Position numbers and translations under genes: made by a program. Below, in pieces: positions 39,444 to 48,733 of a DNA stretch of 64,000 bases (position 1 is the first letter of the stretch; every line of letters starts with the position of its first letter). The notes below the pieces were generated by a model. It searched no databases. It saw only the letters and a list, made by a program, of their open reading frames with translations, and had not been told where the DNA came from. Source of the DNA: Rhodococcoides corynebacterioides (lineage in GTDB: Bacteria > Actinomycetota > Actinomycetes > Mycobacteriales > Mycobacteriaceae); the NCBI RefSeq assembly GCF_019834675.1, contig NZ_JABUBU010000011.1, positions 33,908-97,907 of the forward strand. The letters run 5' to 3'.

Positions 39444-40568
39444 TCAGGCCGTCCCGGTGAGCTGATCGCCGACTGCCCGCAGCGCGGTCAGGTCGGAGAC
39501 CTCGAACGGCAGGGACGGCACGCCCACCACCGGCACCCGCGGATGCGCTGCCGTGAACCGGCGAAGCAACGCCAGTTCGCGGGTGGCCGTGCGGGCCCGG
39601 TCGGCATGCACGCGGAGGATCCCGGCGGCGAGATCGTCGTCGGGATTCCCCGTGCCGGACAGGGTGTCCGCCGCGCTCGAGGCGTGGTCGGGGGACAGGG
39701 AACTCAGGGTCGGGTGCGTGCGGTTGAGCACCAGCCCCGCCAGCGGCATCCCGTCCGCCGCGAGCCGGTCGACGAAGAACGACGCCTCCCGCAACGCGTC
39801 CGGCTCCGCGGCCGCCACCACCACGAAGTGCGTGCCGTCTTGACGCAGCAGCTCGTACGTGTGCCGGGCGCGTTCGCGGAACCCGCCGAACATCGAGTCG
39901 AGCGACTGGACGAACGACGAGGCGTCCGAAAGCATCTGGGACCCCACGATGGAGGAGACGCCGCGCATCGCGAGCCCGACGGCTCCGGTGACGACGCGCC
40001 CGATGCCGCGGCCGGGTGCCATGAGCAGCTTGATCATGCGGCCGTCGAGGAACGACCCGAGACGTTGCGGCGCGTCGAGGAAGTCGAGCGCGTTGCGCGA
40101 CGGCGGGGTGTCCACGACGACCAGATCCCAGTCGCCGTCCGCGGCCAGCTGCCCCAGCTTCTCCATCGCCATGTACTCCTGCGTGCCGGAGAACGACGAC
40201 GCCACGGTCTGATAGAAGGAGTTGTTCAGGATCTGTTGGGCCTTCTCCGGCGTCGAGTGCTCGATCACCATCTCGTCGAACGTGCGCCGCATGTTGAGCA
40301 TCATCGCGTGCAGCTCGCCGGTGGCACCGGGACCCAGGGCGACGGGTTGCGGACTGTTGTCGAGTTCGCCGACGCCGAGCGCCTGCGCCAGCCGCCGGGC
40401 CGGATCGATGGTGAGTACCACCACCTTTCGGCCGCGCTCGGCCGCGCGCAGCGCCATCGCCGCGGCGGTGGTCGTCTTGCCGACGCCACCGGACCCGCAG
40501 CACACCACGACGCGTGACGACGGGTTCGCGAGGATGGATTCGACGTCGAGCGAGGGCACCGTGGCCAT
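39444..40568 (-). CDS. ArsA/GET3-like ATPase, second gene
   Basis: Deviant-Walker ATPase of the ArsA/Get3 class (374 aa), homologous by position to Rv3680. P-loop [20 protein letters not shown], switch I region [14 protein letters not shown], and [18 protein letters not shown]. It overlaps the upstream ArsA-like gene by one base, so the two probably form a heteromeric ATPase. Mycobacterial Rv3679-Rv3680 help survival on anti-metabolites such as glycerol-derived toxic products rather than arsenite; no ArsB partner is present. Confidence 0.92.
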   Translation of the reverse strand: MATVPSLDVESILANPSSRVVVCCGSGGVGKTTTAAAMALRAAERGRKVVVLTIDPARRLAQALGVGELDNSPQPVALGPGATGELHAMMLNMRRTFDEMVIEHSTPEKAQQILNNSFYQTVASSFSGTQEYMAMEKLGQLAADGDWDLVVVDTPPSRNALDFLDAPQRLGSFLDGRMIKLLMAPGRGIGRVVTGAVGLAMRGVSSIVGSQMLSDASSFVQSLDSMFGGFRERARHTYELLRQDGTHFVVVAAAEPDALREASFFVDRLAADGMPLAGLVLNRTHPTLSSLSPDHASSAADTLSGTGNPDDDLAAGILRVHADRARTATRELALLRRFTAAHPRVPVVGVPSLPFEVSDLTALRAVGDQLTGTA

Positions 40569-41605
40569 CAGCGGACTCCCTGTTCGGTCAGGTGTGCGGC
40601 GAGTTCGTACAGGCCGCCGAGGTCCATGCCGTCGTTCAGGGCGGGCAGGACCAACCGCGCCGCCGGGAGGGACTCGAGCTTGCGGGCGCTCTCGCGCTGC
40701 GTACGCACGGTGGCGGCGTGTTCGATGGATTCGGTCAGCAGACCCGCGAAGTCCGCCTCGGACAACGTGATTCCCGCCCCGGCCAACGTGCGCTGCACCG
40801 CGGCGGAGTCGACGGTGCCGTCGGCGGCCTCGTCGAGCACCGCGTCCGGCAGGTACGAGGTGGTGCTCCGGTTGACCACGACGGTGCCCAGCCGGAGGTC
40901 CGCCGCCGCCAGTTCCACTGCGGCATCGGCGGTTTCCTGCACCGGAAGCGCTTCCAGGAGGGTGACCAGGTGCACCACCGTCTGCTCGGAGTGCAGCAGC
41001 CGCACCACGCCCTCGCTCTGCGACCGGACCGGCCCGCTCTTGGCCAGATCGCGCATGGCGGTGGTGACGTCGAGGAAACTGCCGATCCGGCCGGTGGGCG
41101 GCGAGTCGACCACGATCTCGTCGTAGAGCGGCCGACCGTCCTTGCGGACCGCGACGGCACGTTCCTTCACCTTTCCGGTGAGCAGGACGTCGCGCAGCCC
41201 CGGCGCGATGGTGGTGGCGAACTCGATCGCGCCGACCCGGCGCATCGCACGCCCCGCGAAGCCGAGGTTGTAGAACATGTCGAGGTACTCGAGAAAGGCC
41301 GTCTCGATGTCCACGGCCAGCGCGTGCACCTCGCCGCCGCCCTCGGCGGACGCGACCTTGGTGTCGACCGGAGGGAGCGGCGGCACGTCGAAGAGTTGAG
41401 CGATGCCCTGACGGCCCTCCACCTCGACCAGCAGCACCTTGCGACCGCCGGCCGCGAGGGCGAGTGCCAGCGCCGCCGCGACGGTCGACTTACCGGTGCC
41501 GCCCTTGCCGGAGACGAAGTGCAGGCGTGCCTGCGCCGCCTCGGGTGGCCAGCCGGTGGACTCGTGCGTCGCCGGATTCTCGGGAATGTCGGGCATGTCG
41601 GACAC
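40568..41605 (-). CDS. ArsA/GET3-like ATPase, first gene
   Basis: ArsA-like ATPase of 345 aa (Rv3679 position). P-loop [20 protein letters not shown] has the KGGTGKS deviant Walker motif; [17 protein letters not shown] is switch II. GTG 41605 lies 8 nt from TATAGG (41614-41619 on the minus strand), so it is probably leaderless. It starts 55 bp from the divergent DUF4177 gene and shares an operon with the second ATPase. Confidence 0.92.
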   Translation of the reverse strand: MSDMPDIPENPATHESTGWPPEAAQARLHFVSGKGGTGKSTVAAALALALAAGGRKVLLVEVEGRQGIAQLFDVPPLPPVDTKVASAEGGGEVHALAVDIETAFLEYLDMFYNLGFAGRAMRRVGAIEFATTIAPGLRDVLLTGKVKERAVAVRKDGRPLYDEIVVDSPPTGRIGSFLDVTTAMRDLAKSGPVRSQSEGVVRLLHSEQTVVHLVTLLEALPVQETADAAVELAAADLRLGTVVVNRSTTSYLPDAVLDEAADGTVDSAAVQRTLAGAGITLSEADFAGLLTESIEHAATVRTQRESARKLESLPAARLVLPALNDGMDLGGLYELAAHLTEQGVR

Positions 41606-41660
41606 AGACCGAGCCTATAGAAAGTCCGGGTGGCGAGGGTCTTCGCTAGGGTTTCCTGTC

Positions 41661-41825
41661 ATGAGCGCATCGACGACGTGGGAATACCTCACGGCCCCAC
41701 TGCTGATCCACAACACCAAGACCATCCTCGACAACTTCGGATCCCAGGGCTGGGAACTGGTCACGGTGACCCCCGGCCCCACCGGCGAGCAGCTCGTCGC
41801 CTACTTCAAGCGTCCCGTCGGCTGA
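41661..41825 (+). CDS. DUF4177 small protein
   Basis: Protein of 54 aa: WEYLTAPLLIHNTKTILDNF, then GSQGWELVTVTPGPTGEQLVAYFKRP, the whole DUF4177 fold (antiparallel sheet with the GWELV turn). It starts at ATG 41661, 8 nt after a TAGGGT box, and its stop overlaps the RidA start (TGATG). Function unknown; often translationally coupled to RidA in mycolata. Confidence 0.88.
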   Translation: MSASTTWEYLTAPLLIHNTKTILDNFGSQGWELVTVTPGPTGEQLVAYFKRPVG

Positions 41826-42280
41826 TGATCCGCGAGCGCCTGGCCGAACTCGGTCTCGAGCTGCCGCCCGTCGTGCCGCCGGTGGCGTCGTACGTCCCGG
41901 CCGTCCGCAGCGGTGACCACGTCTTCACCTCGGGCCAGCTGCCCATGGTCGACGGCGCCCTGCACGCGACCGGCAAGGTCGGCGCCGACGTCGACCCGGA
42001 CGTCGCCACCGAGGCCGCCCGGCTGTGCGCGCTCAACGCGCTCGCGGCGATCGACGCGCTGGTCGGCATCGAGTCGATCACCCGCGTGGTCAAGGTCGTC
42101 GGATTCGTCGCCTCGGCACCGGGTTTCACCGGCCAGCCCGGCGTGATCAACGGCGCGTCGCACCTGCTCGGGGACGTCTTCGGGGACGCGGGGGTCCATG
42201 CCCGGTCCGCCGTCGGCGTCGCCGAACTGCCGCTCGGCGCCCCCGTCGAGGTGGAACTGATCGTCGAGGTGCGGACCTAG
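41825..42280 (+). CDS. RidA family enamine/imine deaminase-like protein
   Basis: RidA/YjgF-like protein of 151 aa, position of Rv3678c. Conserved HVFTSGQLPMVDG and the C-terminal VGVAELPLGAPVEVELIVEV; the Arg expected to bind the substrate carboxylate lies just before (HARSAVGV). RidA proteins remove reactive 2-aminoacrylate-type intermediates; this longer branch may have another substrate. Convergent with the next gene: both stops lie in one shared CTAG (42277-42280). Confidence 0.92.
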   Translation: MIRERLAELGLELPPVVPPVASYVPAVRSGDHVFTSGQLPMVDGALHATGKVGADVDPDVATEAARLCALNALAAIDALVGIESITRVVKVVGFVASAPGFTGQPGVINGASHLLGDVFGDAGVHARSAVGVAELPLGAPVEVELIVEVRT

Positions 42281-43149
42281 CCGGTCCGCTCGAGGCGCTC
42301 GGTCACCTGCGCCAGCACACGCTGCAGGTGCAGACCGCGGTGCACCGAGAACTCGTGCGGTGTGTCGGTGCGGACCGACTGCAGGAACTCGTCCAGCAGC
42401 ACGGTGTAGCAGCGGTCCGGCGGGGTGGTGCGATCGAGCAGGTCCACCAGCCCGTCGGGTCCGCTCGCGCTCACGCGCAGCACCGACGGTCGCACCGGGG
42501 TCCGCATGGACAGCGCCACCTGGCTCACCCGACCGTCGTGGTCGAGCGTGAGCGACCACGTGTCGGACTCCGCGTCCCGACGCGCGAAGGGCACGTCCGT
42601 CACCGGTCCCAGCACGGCCTCGGCCAGGTCGACGACGTGCGGGCCGACGTCCATCAGCGCGCCGCCGTCGTGCCGCCAGGCCGACCCGGCGTACTCGCCG
42701 CCCAGCAGCGCCCCCGAGAGCCACGTCGCGGTCAGACCGACGGTGCGTTGCGCCCGCGCGTCCTGCAAAAACGCGCGCGTCTCACCGGCGAAGCGACGGG
42801 TCAACGTCACCATCGAGCTGACCCCGGCACGGTCGACGGCCGCGGCCAGCCGTTCCGCGTCGGCCACGGTTCCGGCGATCGGCTTGTCCAGCAGCACGTG
42901 TCGGCCCGCCTCCGCCGCGCGCACTGCCAGCTCCGCCTGCACCTCGGGCGGCACGGCGAAGGCCACCGCGTCGACCGCGTCGATCAGCGCGTCCACCGAA
43001 TCGAGAACCGGGACGCCGGGCGCGACCGCTGCGGCAGCCTCCGGCCGACGAGCCCAGACACCGGCGAAGTCCACGTCGTCGTGGGCCGTCAGGGCGGGGA
43101 CGGCGGCCTGACGTGCCCAGGGGCCGGCTCCGACGAGTCCGATACGCAC
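42277..43149 (-). CDS. Gfo/Idh/MocA family oxidoreductase
   Basis: NAD(P)-dependent sugar or inositol dehydrogenase-like protein (290 aa). Rossmann start RIGLVGAGPWARQAAVPAL, EAGRHVLLDKPIAGTVADAE (the EKP-type motif with DKP), and DGGALMDVGPHVVDLAEAVLG for the catalytic region. Slightly short for the family. It lies between RidA and the MBL-fold gene and is not in the M. tuberculosis block as I recall it. The substrate is unknown. Confidence 0.9.
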   Translation of the reverse strand: MRIGLVGAGPWARQAAVPALTAHDDVDFAGVWARRPEAAAAVAPGVPVLDSVDALIDAVDAVAFAVPPEVQAELAVRAAEAGRHVLLDKPIAGTVADAERLAAAVDRAGVSSMVTLTRRFAGETRAFLQDARAQRTVGLTATWLSGALLGGEYAGSAWRHDGGALMDVGPHVVDLAEAVLGPVTDVPFARRDAESDTWSLTLDHDGRVSQVALSMRTPVRPSVLRVSASGPDGLVDLLDRTTPPDRCYTVLLDEFLQSVRTDTPHEFSVHRGLHLQRVLAQVTERLERTG

Positions 43150-43199
43150 CGTGCTCTCCTTGCTCTCGTGCCCGACCGCGGGTGTGGTTGGGTGGGATC

Positions 43200-43982
43200 A
43201 TGGCCGGTCTCGCACATCCCGCCTACGGGCAACTCCGCCAGGTGACTCCGACGGCGTCGGTACTGCTGGCGAACAACCCGGGCAAGATGACACTCGACGG
43301 GACCAACACCTGGATTCTGCGCGCACCGGGCGAGGACCGATGCGTGGTGGTCGATCCCGGACCCCGCAGCCGCGCGCACATCGACGCCGTCGCGGACTGC
43401 GGCCCGGTCGCCCTCGTGCTGGTCACCCACCGCCACCACGATCACACGGGTGGGATCGCCCGGCTGCACCGGCTGACCCGCGCGCCCGTGCGGGCCGTCA
43501 CCTCCACCTACCTGCGGGGCGACGCGGCCCCGCTCGAGGACGGCGAGGTGATCACGGCCGCCGGACTGGACATCACCGTCGTCGCGACGCCCGGTCACAC
43601 CGCCGACTCCGTCAGCTTCCTGCTGCCCGACGCCGTGCTCACCGGAGACACCGTCCTGGGCACCGGCACGTCGGTGCTCGACGGCAAGGACGGCAGCCTG
43701 GGCGACTACCTCGCCTCCCTCGACCGGCTCGAGCAACTCGGTGAGGGGCGGGCCGTGCTGCCCGGCCACGGGCCGGACCATCCTGACACCGCGGTTCTCG
43801 CCCGCACGTACCGCGCCCACCGGGAGCAGCGACTGGACCAGGTGCGCGGCGCCCTCGACGTGCTCGGTGCCGACGCGTCCGCACTGGCCGTGGTGCGCCA
43901 CGTCTACGCCGACGTCGACAAACGGCTCTGGCCCGCGGCCCGGATGTCGGTCAAGGCGCAGCTGGAGTACCTGCGCGGCTGA
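43200..43982 (+). CDS. MBL-fold metallohydrolase
   Basis: Metallo-beta-lactamase-fold hydrolase (260 aa), position of Rv3677c, related to LACTB2. Metal ligands are present: VTHRHHDHTGG, ATPGHTADS, TGDTVLG and LPGHGPD. The C-terminal winged-helix-like region (VVRHVYADVDKRLWPAARMS) is typical of the LACTB2/RNase-like group. ATG 43200 was chosen; the gene has its own upstream region shared with the divergent Gfo/Idh gene. Confidence 0.92.
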   Translation: MAGLAHPAYGQLRQVTPTASVLLANNPGKMTLDGTNTWILRAPGEDRCVVVDPGPRSRAHIDAVADCGPVALVLVTHRHHDHTGGIARLHRLTRAPVRAVTSTYLRGDAAPLEDGEVITAAGLDITVVATPGHTADSVSFLLPDAVLTGDTVLGTGTSVLDGKDGSLGDYLASLDRLEQLGEGRAVLPGHGPDHPDTAVLARTYRAHREQRLDQVRGALDVLGADASALAVVRHVYADVDKRLWPAARMSVKAQLEYLRG

Positions 43983-43994
43983 GCCGCGCCGGCT

Positions 43995-44036
43995 CTACCG
44001 GGCGCGGCGCGCCGTGACTACCGGGCGCGGCGCGCC
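43995..44036. repeat. Tandem duplication of the crp 3' end
   Basis: The 19-bp sequence CTACCGGGCGCGGCGCGCC occurs at 43995-44013 and 44018-44036. The second copy contains the crp stop and last codons; the first lies just beyond the stop. Confidence 0.85.
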
Positions 44037-44692
44037 AGGCGCTCGGAGTCGGAGATCAGCACACTCTTGCCCTCGAGGCGCAACCACCCGCGGTGCGCGA
44101 AGTCGGCGAGCGCCTTGTTGACGGTCTCGCGCGACGCGCCGACGAGCTGCGCGATCTCTTCCTGCGTGAGGTCGTGGACCACCCGCAGGGAGCCGGCCTC
44201 CTGCGTGCCGAAGCGCTGCGCGAGCTGCAGCAGAGCCTTGGCGACGCGGCCGGGCACGTCGGTGAAGATGAGGTCGGCCAGGCTGTTGTTGGTGCGGCGG
44301 AGACGGCGCGCCAACACGCGCAGCAGCTGCTCCGCGATCTCGGGACGCTGGTCGATCCAGGCCTTGAGGGCGTCGCGGTCCATGCTCACGGCGCGGACCT
44401 CGGTGACCGTCGTCGCGGTGGAGGTGCGCGGGCCCGGGTCGAAGATGGAGAGTTCGCCGAACATGTCGGACGGACCCATGATGGTGAGCAAGTTCTCGCG
44501 GCCGTCCGGCGAACGGCGGCCGAGCTTCACCTTGCCGCTGACGATGATGTAGAGCCGGTCGCCGGGCTCGCCCTCGTTGAACACCACGTGGCCGCGCGGG
44601 AAGTCGACGGGCTGCAGCTGCTTGGTCAGCGCCGACACCGCCGACGGCTCGACCCCTTGGAAGATGCCGGCCCGTGCCAGAACCTCGTCCAC
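44018..44692 (-). CDS. crp: cAMP-dependent regulator Crp/GlxR
   Basis: Global cAMP-binding transcription factor (224 aa), position of Rv3676. The cNMP-binding domain shows [18 protein letters not shown] (phosphate-binding cassette), then the dimer helix and the helix-turn-helix [24 protein letters not shown] 44692 follows AAGGAG. A -10 box TAGACT (44789-44794 on the minus strand) gives a leader of about 90 nt. Three predicted target sites lie in this window, in front of the citrate receptor and acs and near katA. Confidence 0.96.
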   Translation of the reverse strand: MDEVLARAGIFQGVEPSAVSALTKQLQPVDFPRGHVVFNEGEPGDRLYIIVSGKVKLGRRSPDGRENLLTIMGPSDMFGELSIFDPGPRTSTATTVTEVRAVSMDRDALKAWIDQRPEIAEQLLRVLARRLRRTNNSLADLIFTDVPGRVAKALLQLAQRFGTQEAGSLRVVHDLTQEEIAQLVGASRETVNKALADFAHRGWLRLEGKSVLISDSERLARRAR

Positions 44693-44830
44693 GTGTGCTC
44701 CTTGCCCATCCGCGAACAGCTGCGCCGATCGGTGCCTCGCGGTGCCGTCGGGTCGCCATTCGACTACGTCCAGTCGTGCCGGGTGTGAAGTCTACGTCGC
44801 GCGGGCGGTCGGGGAGTGATCACGGCCACC

Positions 44831-44873
44831 GACCGGTGAGTCGCAGGGGTTCGGACCGGTGAGTCGCGGGGGT
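44831..44873. repeat. Two direct repeats upstream of crp
   Basis: GACCGGTGAGTCGC(A/G)GGGGT at 44831-44850 and 44854-44873, identical at 19 of 20 positions, 23 bp apart, lying between the stop of the small membrane protein gene and the crp promoter. Possibly operator copies. Confidence 0.7.
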
Positions 44874-44875
44874 CG

Positions 44876-45148
44876 TCAGCTGGCGCGGCGGGCCCGGTCG
44901 TCGAGCATCGCGATGTCGTCCTCCGCGACCTCGCCGCCGCGACGGCGGCGGGTCTTGAACCGTGCGAGCGCGTGCGGAAAGCCCTCGGCCGCGAGCGTCG
45001 CCACCTCGGAGGAGCTGGCGGCGTCGAGGAACTCCTGTACTTCCTGCTCGCGGACGCCGACGCGGTTGAGGCGGACCTCGAAGCGCTCCATGGCGAGCGC
45101 GAACAGCATCAGCAAGACCGGGAACAGCACCACAGCGAGAGCTTGCAT
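44876..45148 (-). CDS. Small single-helix membrane protein (Rv3675-like)
   Basis: Protein of 90 aa: one N-terminal membrane helix ([20 protein letters not shown]), then a charged cytoplasmic part ([20 protein letters not shown], basic KTRRRRGGE). It is in the place of Rv3675, a small membrane protein next to crp and nth. ATG 45148 puts the helix at the very start; the longer frame adds Arg-rich shadow sequence. Function unknown. Confidence 0.8.
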   Translation of the reverse strand: MQALAVVLFPVLLMLFALAMERFEVRLNRVGVREQEVQEFLDAASSSEVATLAAEGFPHALARFKTRRRRGGEVAEDDIAMLDDRARRAS

Positions 45149-45285
45149 ACGGAGGAGTAAACACTGCCTCGGTCTCGAAAAGAACACGGCGGCGACCCGC
45201 CTCGGCCACGGCGCCGGACCCCGTCCGCGCGCGGGGGACGCGTGGGCGACAGGGCGTGTCGGGGCCTGTCCGTAGAGTCGATGTC

Positions 45286-46053
45286 GTGCCCAGAACACCC
45301 GGAAACAGCCCTCACGTGGGTCTTCGGTCGGAGACGCCGTTGGCGTTGACGCGCCGCGCGCGGCGGATGTACCGACAGCTGGGGGAGGTGTTCCCGCACG
45401 TTTACTGTGAGTTGGACTTCACCACCCCGCTCGAGCTCGCGGTAGCCACCATCCTGTCGGCGCAGTGCACCGACAAGCGGGTGAACGAGACCACGCCGGC
45501 GCTGTTCGCGCGGTACCGCTCGGCGCAGGACTACGCCGAGGCGGATCGGACGGAGCTCGAGGAGTACATCCGGTCGACGGGCTTCTACCGCAACAAGGCG
45601 ACGTCGCTCATCGGGCTCGGGCGCGAGTTGCTCGAGCGGTTCGACGGTGAGGTCCCGCCGCGGCTGAAGGATCTGGTCACGCTGCCGGGCATCGGGCGCA
45701 AGACGGCCAACGTGGTGCTCGGGAACGCGTTCGACGTCCCGGGCATCACGGTCGACACCCACTTCGGTCGCCTCGTACGTCGGTGGGAGTGGACCGCCGA
45801 GGAGGACCCGGTGAAGGTCGAGCACGCCGTGGGTGCGCTGATTCCGCGCAAGGAGTGGACGGTGCTCTCGCACCGCGTGATCTTCCACGGTCGGCGGGTG
45901 TGTCATGCCCGGACGCCGGCGTGCGGTGTCTGTCTCCTGGCGCCGCTCTGTCCGGCCAACGGCACCGGACCCACCGACCCGCACAAGGCTGCAGCCCTGG
46001 TCCGCGGGCCGGAGACCGATCACATCCTCGCCCTCGCCGGAATCGACCGGTGA
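45286..46053 (+). CDS. nth: Endonuclease III
   Basis: DNA glycosylase/AP lyase (255 aa) that removes oxidised pyrimidines. The helix-hairpin-helix with catalytic Lys ([14 protein letters not shown]), the Asp in VDTHFGRLV and the 4Fe-4S ligands C-x6-C-x2-C-x5-C ([17 protein letters not shown]) are complete. GTG 45286 is 7 nt from TAGAGT (45273-45278), so it is probably leaderless. First gene of nth-thioredoxin-like-nudL-marP, each overlapping the next by 4 nt; same operon as Rv3674c-Rv3671c. Confidence 0.96.
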   Translation: MPRTPGNSPHVGLRSETPLALTRRARRMYRQLGEVFPHVYCELDFTTPLELAVATILSAQCTDKRVNETTPALFARYRSAQDYAEADRTELEEYIRSTGFYRNKATSLIGLGRELLERFDGEVPPRLKDLVTLPGIGRKTANVVLGNAFDVPGITVDTHFGRLVRRWEWTAEEDPVKVEHAVGALIPRKEWTVLSHRVIFHGRRVCHARTPACGVCLLAPLCPANGTGPTDPHKAAALVRGPETDHILALAGIDR

Positions 46054-46712
46054 AGCCGTCGTCCGCTGCCCGCTGGTCGTTGGCCGCACTCGTCGTGGTG
46101 ATCGCGCTGATCGTGGCCATCTGGCCGCGTGACGACGCCTCGGCGCCGGACAGTTTCGCGGAGTACCGGGACCGGGTGGGCACCACCGCCCCCGCCGACG
46201 CCCCGGACGTCGACCTCGGGCCCGAGCGGGCCGCCGCGGGCCTGGCCGACTGCCCGCGACCCGCCGCCGACGCCGCCGCGCCCACCGGTCCCCTGGCGGG
46301 CCTGCAGGTGACGTGCCTGGCCGACGGCGCGCCGCTGGACCTCGGCCGCGCGCTGGCCGGTCGCCCCACCGTGCTCAACCTCTGGGCGCACTGGTGCGAG
46401 CCGTGCGCCGAGGAACTGCCGTATCTGCAGCAGTACGCCGAGCGCGCGGGCGATGCGGTTACCGTTCTCACGGTGCACGAGGATCCACGCGAGGGCAGCG
46501 CACTCGCTCGACTCGCCGACTACGGCGTCCGTCTGCCCGGAGTGCAGGACGGCGGCAAGTCCGTCGCCGCGGCCCTGGGCGCCCCGGCAGTTCTCCCGGT
46601 GTCCGTTCTCCTCGACCCGTCCGGCGAGGTCGCCGCCGTTCTGGCCCAGCCGTTCCGGTCGGTCGACGAGATCGCCGACGCCGTCCGGACCCGTCTCGGG
46701 GTGACCACGTGA
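46050..46712 (+). CDS. Membrane-anchored thioredoxin-like (TlpA) protein
   Basis: TlpA-type thiol oxidoreductase (220 aa), position of Rv3673c. N-terminal anchor [18 protein letters not shown], then an extracytoplasmic thioredoxin fold with the active site [18 protein letters not shown] 46050 overlaps the nth stop. An extra Cys pair ([15 protein letters not shown]) lies before the active site. It probably acts on disulfides outside the membrane, perhaps that of MarP encoded two genes on. Confidence 0.92.
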   Translation: MKPSSAARWSLAALVVVIALIVAIWPRDDASAPDSFAEYRDRVGTTAPADAPDVDLGPERAAAGLADCPRPAADAAAPTGPLAGLQVTCLADGAPLDLGRALAGRPTVLNLWAHWCEPCAEELPYLQQYAERAGDAVTVLTVHEDPREGSALARLADYGVRLPGVQDGGKSVAAALGAPAVLPVSVLLDPSGEVAAVLAQPFRSVDEIADAVRTRLGVTT

Positions 46713-47389
46713 GCGGGCCGCCCTGGTTGCGGACCCTCGCCGCGACCGGATCGATGGTGGCGGACCCGGTCAACCCGATCACGCAGCTCCAGACTCCGCC
46801 GGACGCGGACGGTCGGCCGGCGTCGGTGCTCGTGCTGTTCGGCGGTGACCCGGGCGCCGACCGATTGCCCGACGACGCGACGGTTCTGCTCACCCAGCGC
46901 GCGTCGTCGCTGCGTCAGCACAGCGGTCAGGTCGCGTTCCCCGGCGGCGCCGCCGACCCCGGTGACGGGGGCGCGGTGGGCACCGCGTTGCGGGAGGCGA
47001 CGGAGGAGACCGGACTCGACGCCACCGGCGTGGAGCCGCTGGCGACGTTCGATCCCATCTTCGTGCCGCCGTCGGGCTTCGAGGTGACCCCGGTGCTCGC
47101 GTACTGGCGGACGCCCGGGCCCGTCCGGGTGATCGACACCGCCGAGGTGGCGCGCGTCGAGGCGGTCCCTCTCGCCGAGCTGCTCGATCCCGCCCACCGA
47201 TTCGTCGTCCGTCATCCGCGCGGCTACGCCGGACCGGCGTTCGACGTCCGCGGGATGCTGGTCTGGGGTTTCACCGCCGGGGTGCTCACCGGCATCCTCG
47301 ACACCGCGGGGTGGACCGTGCCGTGGGACACCGAGGACGTCCGTGATCTCGAGACCGCCCTTGCCGCAGCGGGATCGGAGCTGCTGTGA
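46709..47389 (+). CDS. Nudix hydrolase, CoA pyrophosphatase-like
   Basis: NudL-type hydrolase (226 aa), position of Rv3672c. The UPF0035 signature LLTQRASSLRQHSGQVAFPGG is followed by the Nudix box ending ALREATEETGLD. Members cleave CoA or other nucleotide diphosphate derivatives. GTG 46709 overlaps the upstream stop (GTGA) and its own end overlaps marP, so translation is coupled along the operon. Confidence 0.93.
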   Translation: MSGPPWLRTLAATGSMVADPVNPITQLQTPPDADGRPASVLVLFGGDPGADRLPDDATVLLTQRASSLRQHSGQVAFPGGAADPGDGGAVGTALREATEETGLDATGVEPLATFDPIFVPPSGFEVTPVLAYWRTPGPVRVIDTAEVARVEAVPLAELLDPAHRFVVRHPRGYAGPAFDVRGMLVWGFTAGVLTGILDTAGWTVPWDTEDVRDLETALAAAGSELL

Positions 47390-48582
47390 CGGTCACGGGA
47401 TCCACGTGGTTGGACATCGTCGTCGTGCTCGTCGCGCTGCTCGCGGCGTCGTCCGGGTGGCGTCAGGGCGCCGTGGCGTCCGCGCTGGCGTTCCTCGGCG
47501 TCGTCATCGGCGCGGTGGCCGGCATTCTCCTGGCCCCGAAGGTTCTCGTGCACGTGGAGGAGCCGCGGCTGCGCATCCTCGCGGGCATCGGACTCATCGT
47601 GGTGGTGGTCGTCGTCGGGGAGATCGCCGGCATGGTGCTCGGACGGGCGCTGCGCAGCGGCATCCACAGTCCCGCCGCGCGCGGGGTGGACAGCCTCGTC
47701 GGGGCGGGTCTGCAGGCCGTCGCGGTGCTCGTGGCGGCGTGGCTGCTCGCGGTGCCGCTGACGGCCACGTCGCAACCGCAGATCGCCGCCGCCGTCCGGG
47801 GATCCGCCGTGCTCGGGGCCGTCGATCGTCTCGCGCCGGACTGGGTGCGCGGCATTCCGAACGATTTCTCCGCGCTCCTCGACACCTCCGGGCTGCCCGA
47901 CGTCATCGGGCCGTTCGGCCGCACACCCGTCGCGGACGTCGGTCCGCCCGATCCGAGTGTGGCCGCCTCGCCCGTCGCGGCGGACGTCGCGGACAGCGTG
48001 CTCCGGATCCGCGGAATCGCGGAGAGCTGCCAACGGGCGCTCGAGGGATCGGGATTCGTCATCGGGCCGGAGCGGGTGATCACCAACGCGCACGTGGTGG
48101 CCGGAACCTCGTCGGTGGCCGTCGACACGCAGGACGGTCCGCGCGACGCCGAGGTGGTTCTGTTCGATCCCTCCATCGACGTGGCGGTGCTGGCCGTGCC
48201 GGGTCTGCGTGCGGACGTCCTGTCGTTCGCGCCGGACCGTGCGGACACCGGTACCGACGGCGTCGTGCTCGGGTATCCCGGCGGCGGCCCGTACACCGCG
48301 TCGCCCGCGCGCGTCCGGGAGACGCTGAACCTCTCGGGCCCGGACATCTACCGCACCGGCACCGTCCAGCGCGAGGTCTACACCGTCCGGGGGTCCATCC
48401 GGCAGGGCAACTCCGGCGGACCGCTGATGAGCACGGACGGTCTGGTTCTCGGCGTCGTGTTCGGGGCGGCGGTGGACGACCCGGATACCGGATTCGTGCT
48501 CACGGCAGCGGAAGTCGCCGACGAGGTTGCTCTCGGCCTGCAGAACGGGAACGTCGTCGGAACCGGTTCCTGTGTCGCCTGA
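47386..48582 (+). CDS. marP: Acid-resistance periplasmic serine protease MarP
   Basis: Membrane protease (398 aa), homologue of Rv3671c. Four CvpA-like helices fill the first 130 residues; the trypsin-like domain follows with catalytic His236 (TNAHVV), Asp265 (DPSIDVAVL) and Ser343 (QGNSGGP). The regulatory disulfide pair of mycobacterial MarP is kept as Cys215 (AESCQRAL) and Cys396 (TGSCVA). In M. tuberculosis it activates a peptidoglycan hydrolase in acid. GTG 47386; last gene before a terminator. Confidence 0.96.
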   Translation: MTVTGSTWLDIVVVLVALLAASSGWRQGAVASALAFLGVVIGAVAGILLAPKVLVHVEEPRLRILAGIGLIVVVVVVGEIAGMVLGRALRSGIHSPAARGVDSLVGAGLQAVAVLVAAWLLAVPLTATSQPQIAAAVRGSAVLGAVDRLAPDWVRGIPNDFSALLDTSGLPDVIGPFGRTPVADVGPPDPSVAASPVAADVADSVLRIRGIAESCQRALEGSGFVIGPERVITNAHVVAGTSSVAVDTQDGPRDAEVVLFDPSIDVAVLAVPGLRADVLSFAPDRADTGTDGVVLGYPGGGPYTASPARVRETLNLSGPDIYRTGTVQREVYTVRGSIRQGNSGGPLMSTDGLVLGVVFGAAVDDPDTGFVLTAAEVADEVALGLQNGNVVGTGSCVA

Positions 48583-48591
48583 CCGATAGCG

Positions 48592-48628
48592 GGTACGCGG
48601 ATGCCGCGCCGTGCGTTCTCCGCGTACC
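48592..48628 (+). terminator. Terminator of the nth-marP operon
   Basis: Perfect 10-bp stem GGTACGCGGA/TCCGCGTACC with a 17-nt loop, 9 nt after the marP stop. No U-run. Confidence 0.55.
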
Positions 48629-48733
48629 GTGGCCACGAGGGTCCACACCGACGACGGCGTGCAGGACTCGTCCGTCGTAGCGATCAGACTCCGGTGTCCG
48701 ACGGGACACGGATTCGCGGGAGGTGAGGCACGC

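Noticed and set aside
44784..44799. TGTGA half-site at the crp promoter as an autoregulatory site
   Set aside because: The second half reads CGTCG, not TCACA; only half a site.
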